A stretch of 6,430 nt of DNA. It comes from Chroococcidiopsidaceae cyanobacterium CP_BM_RX_35. GTDB lineage: Bacteria > Cyanobacteriota > Cyanobacteriia > Cyanobacteriales > Chroococcidiopsidaceae. Shown in pieces: positions 1 to 5,562 of this stretch (positions are counted from its first letter, which is position 1; every line of letters begins with the position of its first letter). Where the stretch lies: assembly GCA_019242465.1 (NCBI GenBank), contig JAFAVL010000605.1:1-6430 (forward strand). The letters are read 5' to 3'. The notes below the pieces were generated by a model. The model had not been told where the DNA came from and did not search any database. It saw nothing but the letters and a program-made list of their open reading frames with translations. A program made the translations under genes and the position numbers.

Positions 1-178
1 CGATCTAGTCTTTGTCAAGCCAAGCTCAACCATCTCATCAAATCCTTACTTAGAATTTATAAATCCTGCTCCTAGTTTAACCAAAGAGGCAAGGGAACGG
101 TAAATCTACATAAATTTGATTCCGTATATTTACGTAGATTAAGATAAGGGCTCTTGACTCCTGCATAAGCTCTCAAAG
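1..178. other. Non-coding flank, no gene recognised
   Basis: This AT-rich stretch between the window edge and the end of the GH116 gene shows only very short reading frames interrupted by stops on both strands. Apart from the inverted repeat at 103-140 I see no recognisable protein remnant, RNA gene or promoter. A neighbouring gene may begin or end outside the window. Confidence 0.5.
103..140 (-). terminator. Candidate hairpin downstream of the GH116 gene
   Basis: Two 13-nt arms (103-115 and 128-140) are complementary at 12 of 13 positions around a 12-nt loop. The one mismatch, A110 against C133, becomes a U-G wobble in a minus-strand RNA, so that transcript could pair the whole stem. It lies about 40 nt beyond the GH116 stop codon, where a 3'-end structure would be expected. 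Against a classic intrinsic terminator, the stem is AT-rich and no clear U-tract follows it on the minus strand. It could instead stabilise the 3' end or be a relic of a mobile-element end. Confidence 0.3.
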
Positions 179-2569
179 TCACTTCAGTACACCATAAATA
201 GCCCAAATCGCCAAGGCTCGGAGATAGTGACTTGCTCTGAAGGTGTTGGCGGCTGTGATGGCTTCTGGTGTACGAAATTGTAGTCCGTTCTCGTAAATTT
301 GCCTCACAACGGTTTCTGTCATTTGAAATGCTTCAGACTTCATCCCCATTTGGACGAGAAAAGCTGCTAGCCCAAAGTTAATTCCTGTCCACACTTCCAA
401 AGGATGAGTAGCATTGGGATTTTCTGGAGAACCATCAGGTCTAACACCGTTAGCGGCACCTAGTTGACCATTATGGAATTGCAAAAAGCAGGCATTGTAA
501 ACAGTTTTGAGGGTAGAGATGGCATGGTCACTTGGTACAATATCAGGCAGTCCCAACAGTCGAGCGTAAAATTGTCCGCACAGTTGGTCTGCCATAACGA
601 CATCTGAACCACTCTCACTATCCAGCCGATAGTACTGACCATTCCAGAGTTTTTCTTGATAGGTTGGTCGGGCTTGTTCTAGCCAAGTTTGATAAACCGC
701 AATCATTTCCTGGATAGGCGGTGTATTCAAAGGAGAATCAAGAATTTCTCCTAAAGGGTGTTCGGCTGGGAAACTCATCAAAGTCTGACCAATGGCGATC
801 GCTGCCTCCAATGCTGCTAGCCACAAGCCCCCGCAATAGGCACTGATTCCCTGCAATCGCCAATCGTCAAATGTTTGATCGGGTGCGCCAGAATTCTCTG
901 GAATGCCATCCCTGTCAAGATCAAATGTCTTAAGATAGGTGAGCGTGCAGCCAATTGCAGGCCAACAGTCCCATAACAGCTCCCAATCAGTTCCACCTGT
1001 CAGCACGAAGTCTCGATAGACTTGCAAGACGAAGTCGCAAGGCAAATCCTTCCATAGGTTGCAATCTTGATAGCTGGTATAGTTCGTCTTTTCCCAAGGA
1101 TGCTCATTGGGTGCCCCTAAATCGTGGGGTGTGGCATTAGCAACTTTACGCAGGGCAGATGCTTGATTGTAGCCAATTTGCCGCAGGGTGTGATCGCTTT
1201 GGGGAATTGATCGAGCATAGGCACGTAACACCGCTTTATCTAATTGTGGCCACAGCATCAATAGGGCAAATGAACCGTAAAGCCGTACATCTAGGCTCTC
1301 GTACCAGCGATAATCCAAGCACTCCAGAACAGCAAACTGACCAACTGGATCACGTTCATCAGCAGCACTCCAAAGAGTACCGCCGCCAGTCAGGTTGTAA
1401 AGCTCGTTAAATAGCGCCATTTTGAAAGTGCTAGATAAATCTGTTCGCTCTAAGATCGGCTGTTGCCAAGCTTGAATTCGCTGCCGCCAGTTTTGATATT
1501 GCGGCAAAGCAGTACAGGCAATGTTCCAGGCATTCTTTCCTGTAGAACCAAAGAAATCGGTATAGCGACGACAGTACCTGACCCCAGCAGCAAATTCAGT
1601 AATTGGGAAATCCCAGACAACTGCAAAGGGAATTGAGCGGGTTTCACCAGGTTGCAGGGTGAAACGGACAGCGATCGCGCTGCCTACTTGTTCGCCAGTG
1701 ACTGCTGGTGTCTCATCAGCGTAATTGGGTAAGGAACCATCTTCAGCAAACGGATGCCAGATATCCTCACCTGTACCTTCTGGGTTCCAACGAGTGTGGT
1801 GAAAGACTTCCCAACTAGGATTTGTCAGAGTAGCAATTGACCATTGTCCTTCCCCCTCCTCAACTGTGTCACCAACTCGACCCATGACACAACCTATATA
1901 GTCAGTATCGAGCATCAACTGATTGAAATTTCCCTCACTATCTCCTAAGCGTGGCTGGTACTCATAAACTGGACTCCCATCGTCTCGCACCCGGACTTGG
2001 GGAGATTTAATAGCATTCGTAAACCAGCCCACCATATTCTGCCAGGTCAGCATAATGCTGAGGGTTAAAGGAGCGGTTGTGGGATTGTGAGCTGTCCAGA
2101 CAAAGGTGGCAACTGGGTAGCTGGTTTCCTGGTAGTTTCCTGCCCAGATTGGGGAAAACTGCTCACAAGTTAGTTGGGTTTGAAATACTCCCTCATAAAC
2201 GAACCAACTGCGAGGATAGAGAGCATGGTAGGTTCCGGTTAAACCAGTCGGGTACGATTTCCACTGAGATAAAGTTGATGACGGTTCGGTACATAAGGCG
2301 TAGGCTTGAGCTGGCAAACCATCTAACTGCTCAAAGACGCTAAATTGGCAAGCGGGGACACTTTTGAAGGTATGCTCTCCGCCATCTATATGCCACAGAT
2401 TGAAATCGCCTCGCGATGAGCGACCAATACAACCAGCACCAAAACCACCCAAAGGCATCCCGTGCCAGGGACCATCATCAAGGTTGCTAGGAGTACGCAC
2501 TGTGTAGGGTTTGTCCCAGCCTAGACCAATGGGACGCTGCCAGGTGCAGGAAGGAATGTCGGTTGCCAC
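179..2569 (-). CDS. GH116 family beta-glycosidase (GBA2/DUF608-type, probable cytosolic beta-glucosidase)
   Basis: A complete 796-residue protein of the non-lysosomal glucosylceramidase (GBA2) family. Family members are retaining glycosidases acting on beta-glucosides or beta-xylosides. Residues about 35-345 form the GBA2 N-terminal beta-sandwich, beginning with a conserved PLGGFGAGCIGR stretch (39-50). Residues about 385-795 form the (alpha/alpha)6 catalytic domain. By my recalled alignment with human GBA2 (E527, D677) and Thermoanaerobacterium xylanolyticum GH116 (E441, D593), the nucleophile is E416 in FAVLEC and the acid/base is D568 in PDQTFDDW. The spacing of 152 equals that of the bacterial enzyme. 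Other conserved blocks are SFALLMLWP (433-441), PHDLG (481-485), LQVYRD (515-520) and SAYCGGLWLAAL (576-587). There is no signal peptide or membrane segment, so it is probably cytosolic. The GTG start is the first possible, because an in-frame TAA lies directly upstream. The natural substrate (glucolipid, oligosaccharide or other glucoside) cannot be read from sequence. Confidence 0.93.
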   Translation of the reverse strand: MATDIPSCTWQRPIGLGWDKPYTVRTPSNLDDGPWHGMPLGGFGAGCIGRSSRGDFNLWHIDGGEHTFKSVPACQFSVFEQLDGLPAQAYALCTEPSSTLSQWKSYPTGLTGTYHALYPRSWFVYEGVFQTQLTCEQFSPIWAGNYQETSYPVATFVWTAHNPTTAPLTLSIMLTWQNMVGWFTNAIKSPQVRVRDDGSPVYEYQPRLGDSEGNFNQLMLDTDYIGCVMGRVGDTVEEGEGQWSIATLTNPSWEVFHHTRWNPEGTGEDIWHPFAEDGSLPNYADETPAVTGEQVGSAIAVRFTLQPGETRSIPFAVVWDFPITEFAAGVRYCRRYTDFFGSTGKNAWNIACTALPQYQNWRQRIQAWQQPILERTDLSSTFKMALFNELYNLTGGGTLWSAADERDPVGQFAVLECLDYRWYESLDVRLYGSFALLMLWPQLDKAVLRAYARSIPQSDHTLRQIGYNQASALRKVANATPHDLGAPNEHPWEKTNYTSYQDCNLWKDLPCDFVLQVYRDFVLTGGTDWELLWDCWPAIGCTLTYLKTFDLDRDGIPENSGAPDQTFDDWRLQGISAYCGGLWLAALEAAIAIGQTLMSFPAEHPLGEILDSPLNTPPIQEMIAVYQTWLEQARPTYQEKLWNGQYYRLDSESGSDVVMADQLCGQFYARLLGLPDIVPSDHAISTLKTVYNACFLQFHNGQLGAANGVRPDGSPENPNATHPLEVWTGINFGLAAFLVQMGMKSEAFQMTETVVRQIYENGLQFRTPEAITAANTFRASHYLRALAIWAIYGVLK
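795..802. repeat. HIP1 palindrome GCGATCGC
   Basis: The octamer GCGATCGC is the highly iterated palindrome characteristic of many cyanobacterial genomes. This copy lies inside the GH116 gene and supports both cyanobacterial origin and long residence of that gene in the genome. Confidence 0.8.
1671..1678. repeat. HIP1 palindrome GCGATCGC
   Basis: A second exact HIP1 octamer within the GH116 gene. I found no exact copy in the HAD gene, the PEP-CTERM gene or the membrane-protein gene, consistent with the base-composition differences along the window. Confidence 0.8.
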
Positions 2570-2577
2570 TTATAGTA

Positions 2578-2581
2578 CCTT
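2578..2581 (-). promoter_or_regulatory. Ribosome binding site of the GH116 gene
   Basis: On the minus strand an AAGG lies 8 nt before the GTG start at 2569, which is good Shine-Dalgarno spacing and supports that start. The site falls exactly at the end of the MazF-like fragment, so the translation signal of the glycosidase gene lies in, or at the junction with, relic DNA. Confidence 0.5.
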
Positions 2582-2760
2582 GCCTTTAGCTGTTCAGCCA
2601 TTGCTACAGAGTCTTTATCTAACCCTCCATCCGGAGCTGGAATCATGATTTGGCTGGGATAGATACGACGCCCTGCACGATAAGTGGTACGAGGAACTCC
2701 AATAACAATCTCACTGAATGCATTAATCGCTTCACGACTGACAATGATAATGGGTCTATG
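2578..2760 (-). pseudogene. Internal fragment of a MazF/PemK-type endoribonuclease toxin
   Basis: Minus-strand translation from 2760 gives about 61 residues typical of the MazF/PemK fold. It begins with HRPIIIVSREAIN, the counterpart of the HRP block holding the conserved basic residues of MazF. Then come IVIGVPRTT, YPSQIMIP and KDSVAMAEQLKA, matching the family's VPxTT, YP..V.. and DxVAxxxQ blocks in order. The N-terminal 25 or so residues are missing, including the Met-Gly-Asp-like start and the conserved catalytic Glu region. A stop (TAA, 2791-2793) lies just upstream with no usable start. The C-terminus after QLKAR is also lost, and the frame runs into the GH116 gene before stopping at 2521. 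No antitoxin gene is visible. The fragment cannot encode a working toxin and marks a former toxin-antitoxin locus. Full-length relatives have about 110-120 residues. Confidence 0.75.
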
Positions 2761-2774
2761 AGATCTGAATTGAC

Positions 2775-2810
2775 TGCATGTTTGATGCCATTATACACAT
2801 CAAACATGCA
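2775..2810 (-). promoter_or_regulatory. Palindrome enclosing a -10-like TATAAT box
   Basis: A perfect 13-bp inverted repeat (TGCATGTTTGATG at 2775-2787 and its complement at 2798-2810) surrounds a 10-bp spacer. On the minus strand that spacer and its edge contain a consensus TATAAT (2795-2790). A weak -35 match, TTGTCT, lies 19 bp upstream (2820-2815). Repressor-bound palindromes overlapping the -10 box are typical of autoregulated toxin-antitoxin operons, and the MazF-like fragment begins 15 bp downstream. I infer it is the former operator-promoter of that operon. It points toward the GH116 gene, about 215 bp away, and could now drive it. Promoter activity itself is not shown by the sequence. 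Confidence 0.45.
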
Positions 2811-2879
2811 ATCAAGACAAGCTGAGTACGGTAGTGATATGGAAGTAGTGGTGAGGCTCAAGCTCTTGTTAGCTCTGCA

Positions 2880-3291
2880 GGGAATAACTGTTTTGTAAGC
2901 CTGCCAAAAGTCTGTATAGGCAAAGGTACATTGCTGATAAACCTCTGATAAGGAAGCCCATAATTTACGAGCTGATTTTCTGGTTCTGTCTCCAACATAG
3001 CAACCGATAATTTTTCGAGAATTACGGTCAAGTGCTAGCCAGATGTAGACCGCATTTTTCTTGCTATTAACAGATGACCACCTGAACGTCACATTCAATA
3101 GTCAATTTAGCTGGCAGTTTTCCCGAAACCTTTATCTGACGAGGAGTACGAGTTAGCTTTTGATTGACATAATCTTGCAACCAAGACCAGCTTACTTGGG
3201 TAACTCTAGCAATTCCTCGTAGTGATATTCTCTCCAGGAAGAGTCGCTCAATAAGCTGTTTTATTTCCTTATCACTACCCAGCAGTCGTTG
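2880..3291 (-). pseudogene. Truncated, frameshifted IS1-family transposase
   Basis: On the minus strand, 3291-3088 encodes an IS1 helix-turn-helix region: SDKEIKQLIERLFLERISLRG, then RVTQVSWSWLQDYVNQK and a LTIECD block. At 3087-3081 there are 7 nt where the family normally has two codons (D-E-x-W), so the frame shifts by +1. Translation resumes at 3080 with WSSVNSKKNAVYIWLALDR, then GDRTRKSARKLWASL, VYQQC and YTDFWQAYKTVIP, which are IS1 DDE-domain blocks. Homology stops at about 2880, so the last 60 or so residues (the SKRH...ERFN...LSFSK part, with the final catalytic Glu) are missing. The N-terminal zinc-ribbon is also absent upstream of 3291, where stop codons appear. IS1 elements can use programmed frameshifting, but this shift is not at the usual insA/insB A-rich site. 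The double truncation shows an inactive relic. Confidence 0.8.
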
Positions 3292-3435
3292 CTATTGTCA
3301 GCATGCACAAGGTTTCCTCTTGACAAGACTGTCAACTGTCATTTGACACTTATACTTGTTAAGATAACCGAGTGTTTGCTTAGGCTTCAGCCACGGCAAC
3401 GCAACTGACGATAAAACAGTCTCGCCCTTGAAGCC
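3292..3435. other. Spacer upstream of the HAD gene with clustered TGTCA/TGACA motifs
   Basis: This gap between the IS1 relic and the HAD gene must contain the HAD promoter, unless transcription enters from elsewhere. I see no good -35/-10 pair. A TATACT (3351-3356) could be a -10 box, but no well-spaced -35 accompanies it. The most distinctive content is two small palindromes, TTGACA-N4-TGTCAA (3320-3335) and TGTCA-TT-TGACA (3337-3348). Either a regulator site or the decayed terminus of the insertion sequence would fit. Confidence 0.35.
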
Positions 3436-4116
3436 ATGCTGGTCGCAATCTTATTTGACTTGGACGGGACTCTGGTTAACAGTGACCCGATACACTACAA
3501 AGCTTGGCAGGAAATTCTGCGAGAATACGGATTAGAGATTAATGAGGTGTTTTACAAGAAACATATTAGTGGACGGCTCAATCCAGTCATCATCCAAGAT
3601 ATTCTGCCACAGCTGTCGCTAGAAGCTGGTCAAAGGTTAGCTGATGAAAAAGAAGCCCGTTTTCGGGAGTTGGGTCTTCAGCTAAAACCTTTGCCTGGAG
3701 TCTCTAAGATCCTAGCCTGGACAGATGAACTGGGTTTGAAACTGGCTGTTGTTACTAATGCCCCTCGCTTAAATGCCCAATTCATGCTGTCGGTTCTTGG
3801 TCTCACAGATACCTTTCCCACAGTCGTCTTAGGTGAAGATGCAGTCGCTGGCAAACCCGATCCTGCTCCTTATCAGTTAGCTCTGAGGCATTTAGGGGTT
3901 GCACCTGAATCAGCTATAGCGTTTGAAGACTCTCCTTCTGGTATTCGCTCAGCTGTAAGGGCAGGCATCTGTACAATTGGCATCGCTTCAACCCATAATC
4001 CAGATAGTCTCTATAAAGTTGGAGCAGCTCTAGTCGTTCCTGATTTTACTGCCAAATCGCTGTGGGAGTGGCTGATGAGTTCTAAAGCAGTAAGCTTGAG
4101 AGACTATTCTTCCTAA
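3436..4116 (+). CDS. HAD subfamily IA hydrolase, beta-phosphoglucomutase/sugar-phosphatase-like
   Basis: A complete 226-residue haloacid dehalogenase superfamily protein, probably cytosolic. All four motifs are present: I, FDLDGTLVNSDP (7-18), with nucleophile D8 and acid/base D10; II, VVTNAP (105-110), with T107; III, K140 in GKPDPAPY; and IV, FEDSPSG (163-169), with the Mg-binding E164 and D165. A helical cap lies at about residues 15-85. H20 in the cap linker, R47 and K72 sit close to beta-phosphoglucomutase substrate residues (H20, R49, K76 in the Lactococcus enzyme), so a phosphosugar substrate is likely. Motif I has DGT, common in phosphatases, rather than the DGV of classic beta-phosphoglucomutase, so a sugar-phosphate phosphatase is at least as plausible as a mutase. 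Length is normal for the family. The ATG at 3436 starts directly at the first beta-strand and is preceded by only a weak GAAG. The gene diverges from the GH116 gene. Confidence 0.9.
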   Translation: MLVAILFDLDGTLVNSDPIHYKAWQEILREYGLEINEVFYKKHISGRLNPVIIQDILPQLSLEAGQRLADEKEARFRELGLQLKPLPGVSKILAWTDELGLKLAVVTNAPRLNAQFMLSVLGLTDTFPTVVLGEDAVAGKPDPAPYQLALRHLGVAPESAIAFEDSPSGIRSAVRAGICTIGIASTHNPDSLYKVGAALVVPDFTAKSLWEWLMSSKAVSLRDYSS

Positions 4117-4298
4117 ATGCCCATATGTAGCATTTACGCGACTTCTGATGTAAATACGAGAAGTTAGGCTGAACGTATTGCAATTATGAGGTAGAGTCTA
4201 ACCTATACAAGAATCTACTGTATTTGATACCCTTAAAACTGAACCAATGTTAGGTGATATGGCGAGCGCTAACGGCAGTGAACGGAGAGAATAAAATC

Positions 4299-4397
4299 AT
4301 GCTAATCGAAGGTTCACTTGGTGCGTTTTTAGCTGTCTCGATTAGCGAGAATTTAAGCTCTTCTTATCAAAGGCATAAATATTCCTTAAAACTGTAG
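4299..4397 (+). CDS. Possible 32-codon small ORF, unknown
   Basis: An ATG at 4299 opens a 32-codon frame ending at a TAG (4395-4397), preceded by a GGAGAG (4284-4289) at about 9 nt, which is acceptable Shine-Dalgarno spacing. The peptide starts MLIEGSLGAFLAVSIS, giving a short hydrophobic patch, and ends in a polar, basic tail. I recognise no family. A frame this short arises easily by chance, and an inverted repeat spans its first codons, so this is only a candidate that conservation in relatives could support. Confidence 0.15.
   Translation: MLIEGSLGAFLAVSISENLSSSYQRHKYSLKL
4301..4346. repeat. 9-bp inverted repeat with 28-nt spacer
   Basis: GCTAATCGA (4301-4309) and its perfect complement TCGATTAGC (4338-4346) flank a 28-nt spacer. 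The spacing suits either a two-half-site protein-binding region or a long-loop hairpin in the leader of the downstream secreted-protein gene. No known operator is recognised. Confidence 0.35.
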
Positions 4398-4425
4398 CTC
4401 TACTCTAGATTTTATGATTTTTAAA

Positions 4426-4432
4426 GAGGAGG
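4426..4432 (+). promoter_or_regulatory. Strong Shine-Dalgarno, sets the GTG start at 4437
   Basis: GAGGAGG is a near-perfect Shine-Dalgarno sequence ending 4 nt before a GTG codon. The spacing is on the short side. The GTG is immediately followed by a well-formed signal peptide, so this is the likely start, and no other start codon lies nearby in frame. Confidence 0.7.
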
Positions 4433-4436
4433 AATC

Positions 4437-5396
4437 GTGCTTAAGTCCTCACGTTATTGTTTTGCCATCCTTATCATCTTTGGCTCCGGAATTGCAGGTT
4501 CGGCTAATGCCGCCCAGATCAACCTGAGTGGCTGGAATCCGGAGTTCGTGGGTATCGATGCCGCACAAGCTACTTTGTCCGACAGCCAAGCCTATATCGA
4601 CCGGATCGACTTGGCAGCGCCGGACATTCGATTCGAGGTAACTCCGCATTCAGGTCCTCAGGACACAATCGCCCAAACAACCAGCCAATTCCTACTCTCC
4701 TCTGACGCTCAGGTGGCGATCAATGCCAACTTTTTCGCACCCTGCTGCCAAGCGGCACCAGAACCGAAAAGCCTGGTGGGGTTGTCAGTGTCGGACGGAA
4801 CCGAGGTCTCGCCCCCGGCATTCGGCAGTGACGACGCTGCAGCATCCTTGCTGATCTCGACCGCGAATAAGGCAAGCATCCTCCCGCCCAGCACGATGGG
4901 GTCGATAGATTTGTCAAACGTTTTCAACGCTGTCTCGGGCAACCTGATCGTGTCAAATGGCGTGAACGTTTCCTCCACTACACCCACTGGGGCACCGCAC
5001 GACCCATTCGGGCTCGACCCGCGCACGGATGTCGGTTTATCTCAGGATGGTCGATACCTCTACCTCATTGCCATCGACGGGCGGCAGCCAAGCTACAGCG
5101 CTGGCGTGACGACCTCTGACGCCGCTGACCTACTACTGACGCTCGGAGCTTACCAGGGAGTCAACTTGGATGGCGGTGGCTCAACGGCACTGGTCAAGTC
5201 AGACGACAAGGGCGGCGCTTACATCATCAATCGACCAAGCGGCGGCACAGAACGCTACGTTGGCAACAATCTTGGCGTATTCGCTGATCCGTTGTCGGTG
5301 CCAGAGCCTTCGTACTTCACGGTTTTTGCCGCTGGCTTCGTCGGCCTGCTCGCTAGCGCCGCTTTACGGTCAAGACGTGCCGCTGACCGCAACTAA
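4437..5396 (+). CDS. Secreted phosphodiester-glycosidase (NAGPA-like) domain protein with PEP-CTERM anchor
   Basis: A complete 319-residue exported protein. Residues 1-25 form a Sec signal peptide: a basic start, a hydrophobic core (8-20) and a likely cleavage after SANA. Residues about 45-282 match the phosphodiester glycosidase/NAGPA domain (the NAGPA/DUF2233 type), whose founding member uncovers N-acetylglucosamine-1-phosphodiester. Diagnostic blocks are INANFF (95-100), LDPRTDVGLSQDGRYLYL (193-210), IDGRQPSYS (213-221), GVNLDGGGST (241-250) and VGNNLGVF (275-282). Residues 288-314 are a PEP-CTERM sorting signal: VPEP, a hydrophobic helix of about 17 residues, then RSRR. This implies processing by an exosortase and retention at the cell envelope or release with exopolysaccharide. 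Sampled 60-base lines in this gene count 58-65% GC against 37-53% in the HAD and GH116 genes, suggesting separate acquisition. Bacterial NAGPA-domain proteins act on varied sugar-phosphodiester bonds, so the substrate is unknown. Confidence 0.88.
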   Translation: MLKSSRYCFAILIIFGSGIAGSANAAQINLSGWNPEFVGIDAAQATLSDSQAYIDRIDLAAPDIRFEVTPHSGPQDTIAQTTSQFLLSSDAQVAINANFFAPCCQAAPEPKSLVGLSVSDGTEVSPPAFGSDDAAASLLISTANKASILPPSTMGSIDLSNVFNAVSGNLIVSNGVNVSSTTPTGAPHDPFGLDPRTDVGLSQDGRYLYLIAIDGRQPSYSAGVTTSDAADLLLTLGAYQGVNLDGGGSTALVKSDDKGGAYIINRPSGGTERYVGNNLGVFADPLSVPEPSYFTVFAAGFVGLLASAALRSRRAADRN

Positions 5397-5562
5397 GGTT
5401 ACAAGAACAAGGATATAGATGTGTTACTGAAATTGATTCAGGAACTTAACAATAGCGTTTGACGGGGGACTGCTTCCTGCTGCTGCGTGGGCTGCCGTTT
5501 TGCCTTGCATGCGACCTGTCATTGCCGCCTGTTGACGCTCTCTCGCTTCGCGCGGTCAAGAA
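5397..5562. other. Non-coding patch, GC-rich from about 5460
   Basis: After an AT-rich stretch of about 60 bp following the PEP-CTERM gene, bases 5461-5560 become markedly GC-rich (39 of 60 in 5461-5520). Short frames without stops exist on both strands here, but none resembles a protein I know, and I do not call a gene. A 7-bp stem with one bulge (TTGACGC at 5532-5538 against GC-G-GTCAA ending at 5559) could form a hairpin. No T-tract follows, so it is a poor intrinsic terminator. Confidence 0.4.

Larger units (their letters stand above)
4117..4436. other. Intergenic region with small inverted repeats
   Basis: This 320-bp gap holds no recognisable conserved gene. Just after the HAD stop are two mutually exclusive 6-bp hairpins, ATTTAC/GTAAAT and ACTTCT/AGAAGT, between about 4127 and 4165. 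Neither is followed by a T-tract, so terminator function is doubtful. Further on is a 9-bp inverted repeat (4301-4346) and a possible 32-codon ORF. A TATGAT (4413-4418) near the end could be a -10 box for the next gene, but it would leave a leader of only a dozen or so nucleotides and lacks a clear -35. Confidence 0.45.

Noticed and set aside
2650..2898. Plus-strand 82-codon ORF antisense to the MazF and IS1 relics
   Set aside because: It runs antisense through both relics, whose minus-strand translations match known families, and its own protein resembles nothing. It is a shadow of decayed genes.
2643..3098. Reading the 151-codon minus-strand ORF as one transposase
   Set aside because: Only its first 73 residues are IS1-like. 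The remainder reads the promoter region and the MazF fragment in the wrong frame, so it is a chance fusion of debris.
3320..3356. TTGACA and TATACT as a sigma-70 promoter for the HAD gene
   Set aside because: The spacing from the first TTGACA is 25 bp, and the second TTGACA (3343-3348) nearly abuts the TATACT, so no pair has workable spacing.
4301..4346. Intergenic repeats as a CRISPR array or attachment site
   Set aside because: There is only one inverted pair, no regularly spaced direct repeats, and no integrase or tRNA gene nearby.
4709..5026. Minus-strand ORFs inside the PEP-CTERM gene
   Set aside because: They are long only because the GC-rich gene leaves few stops on the opposite strand. 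The plus-strand frame has a signal peptide, domain motifs and a sorting signal.
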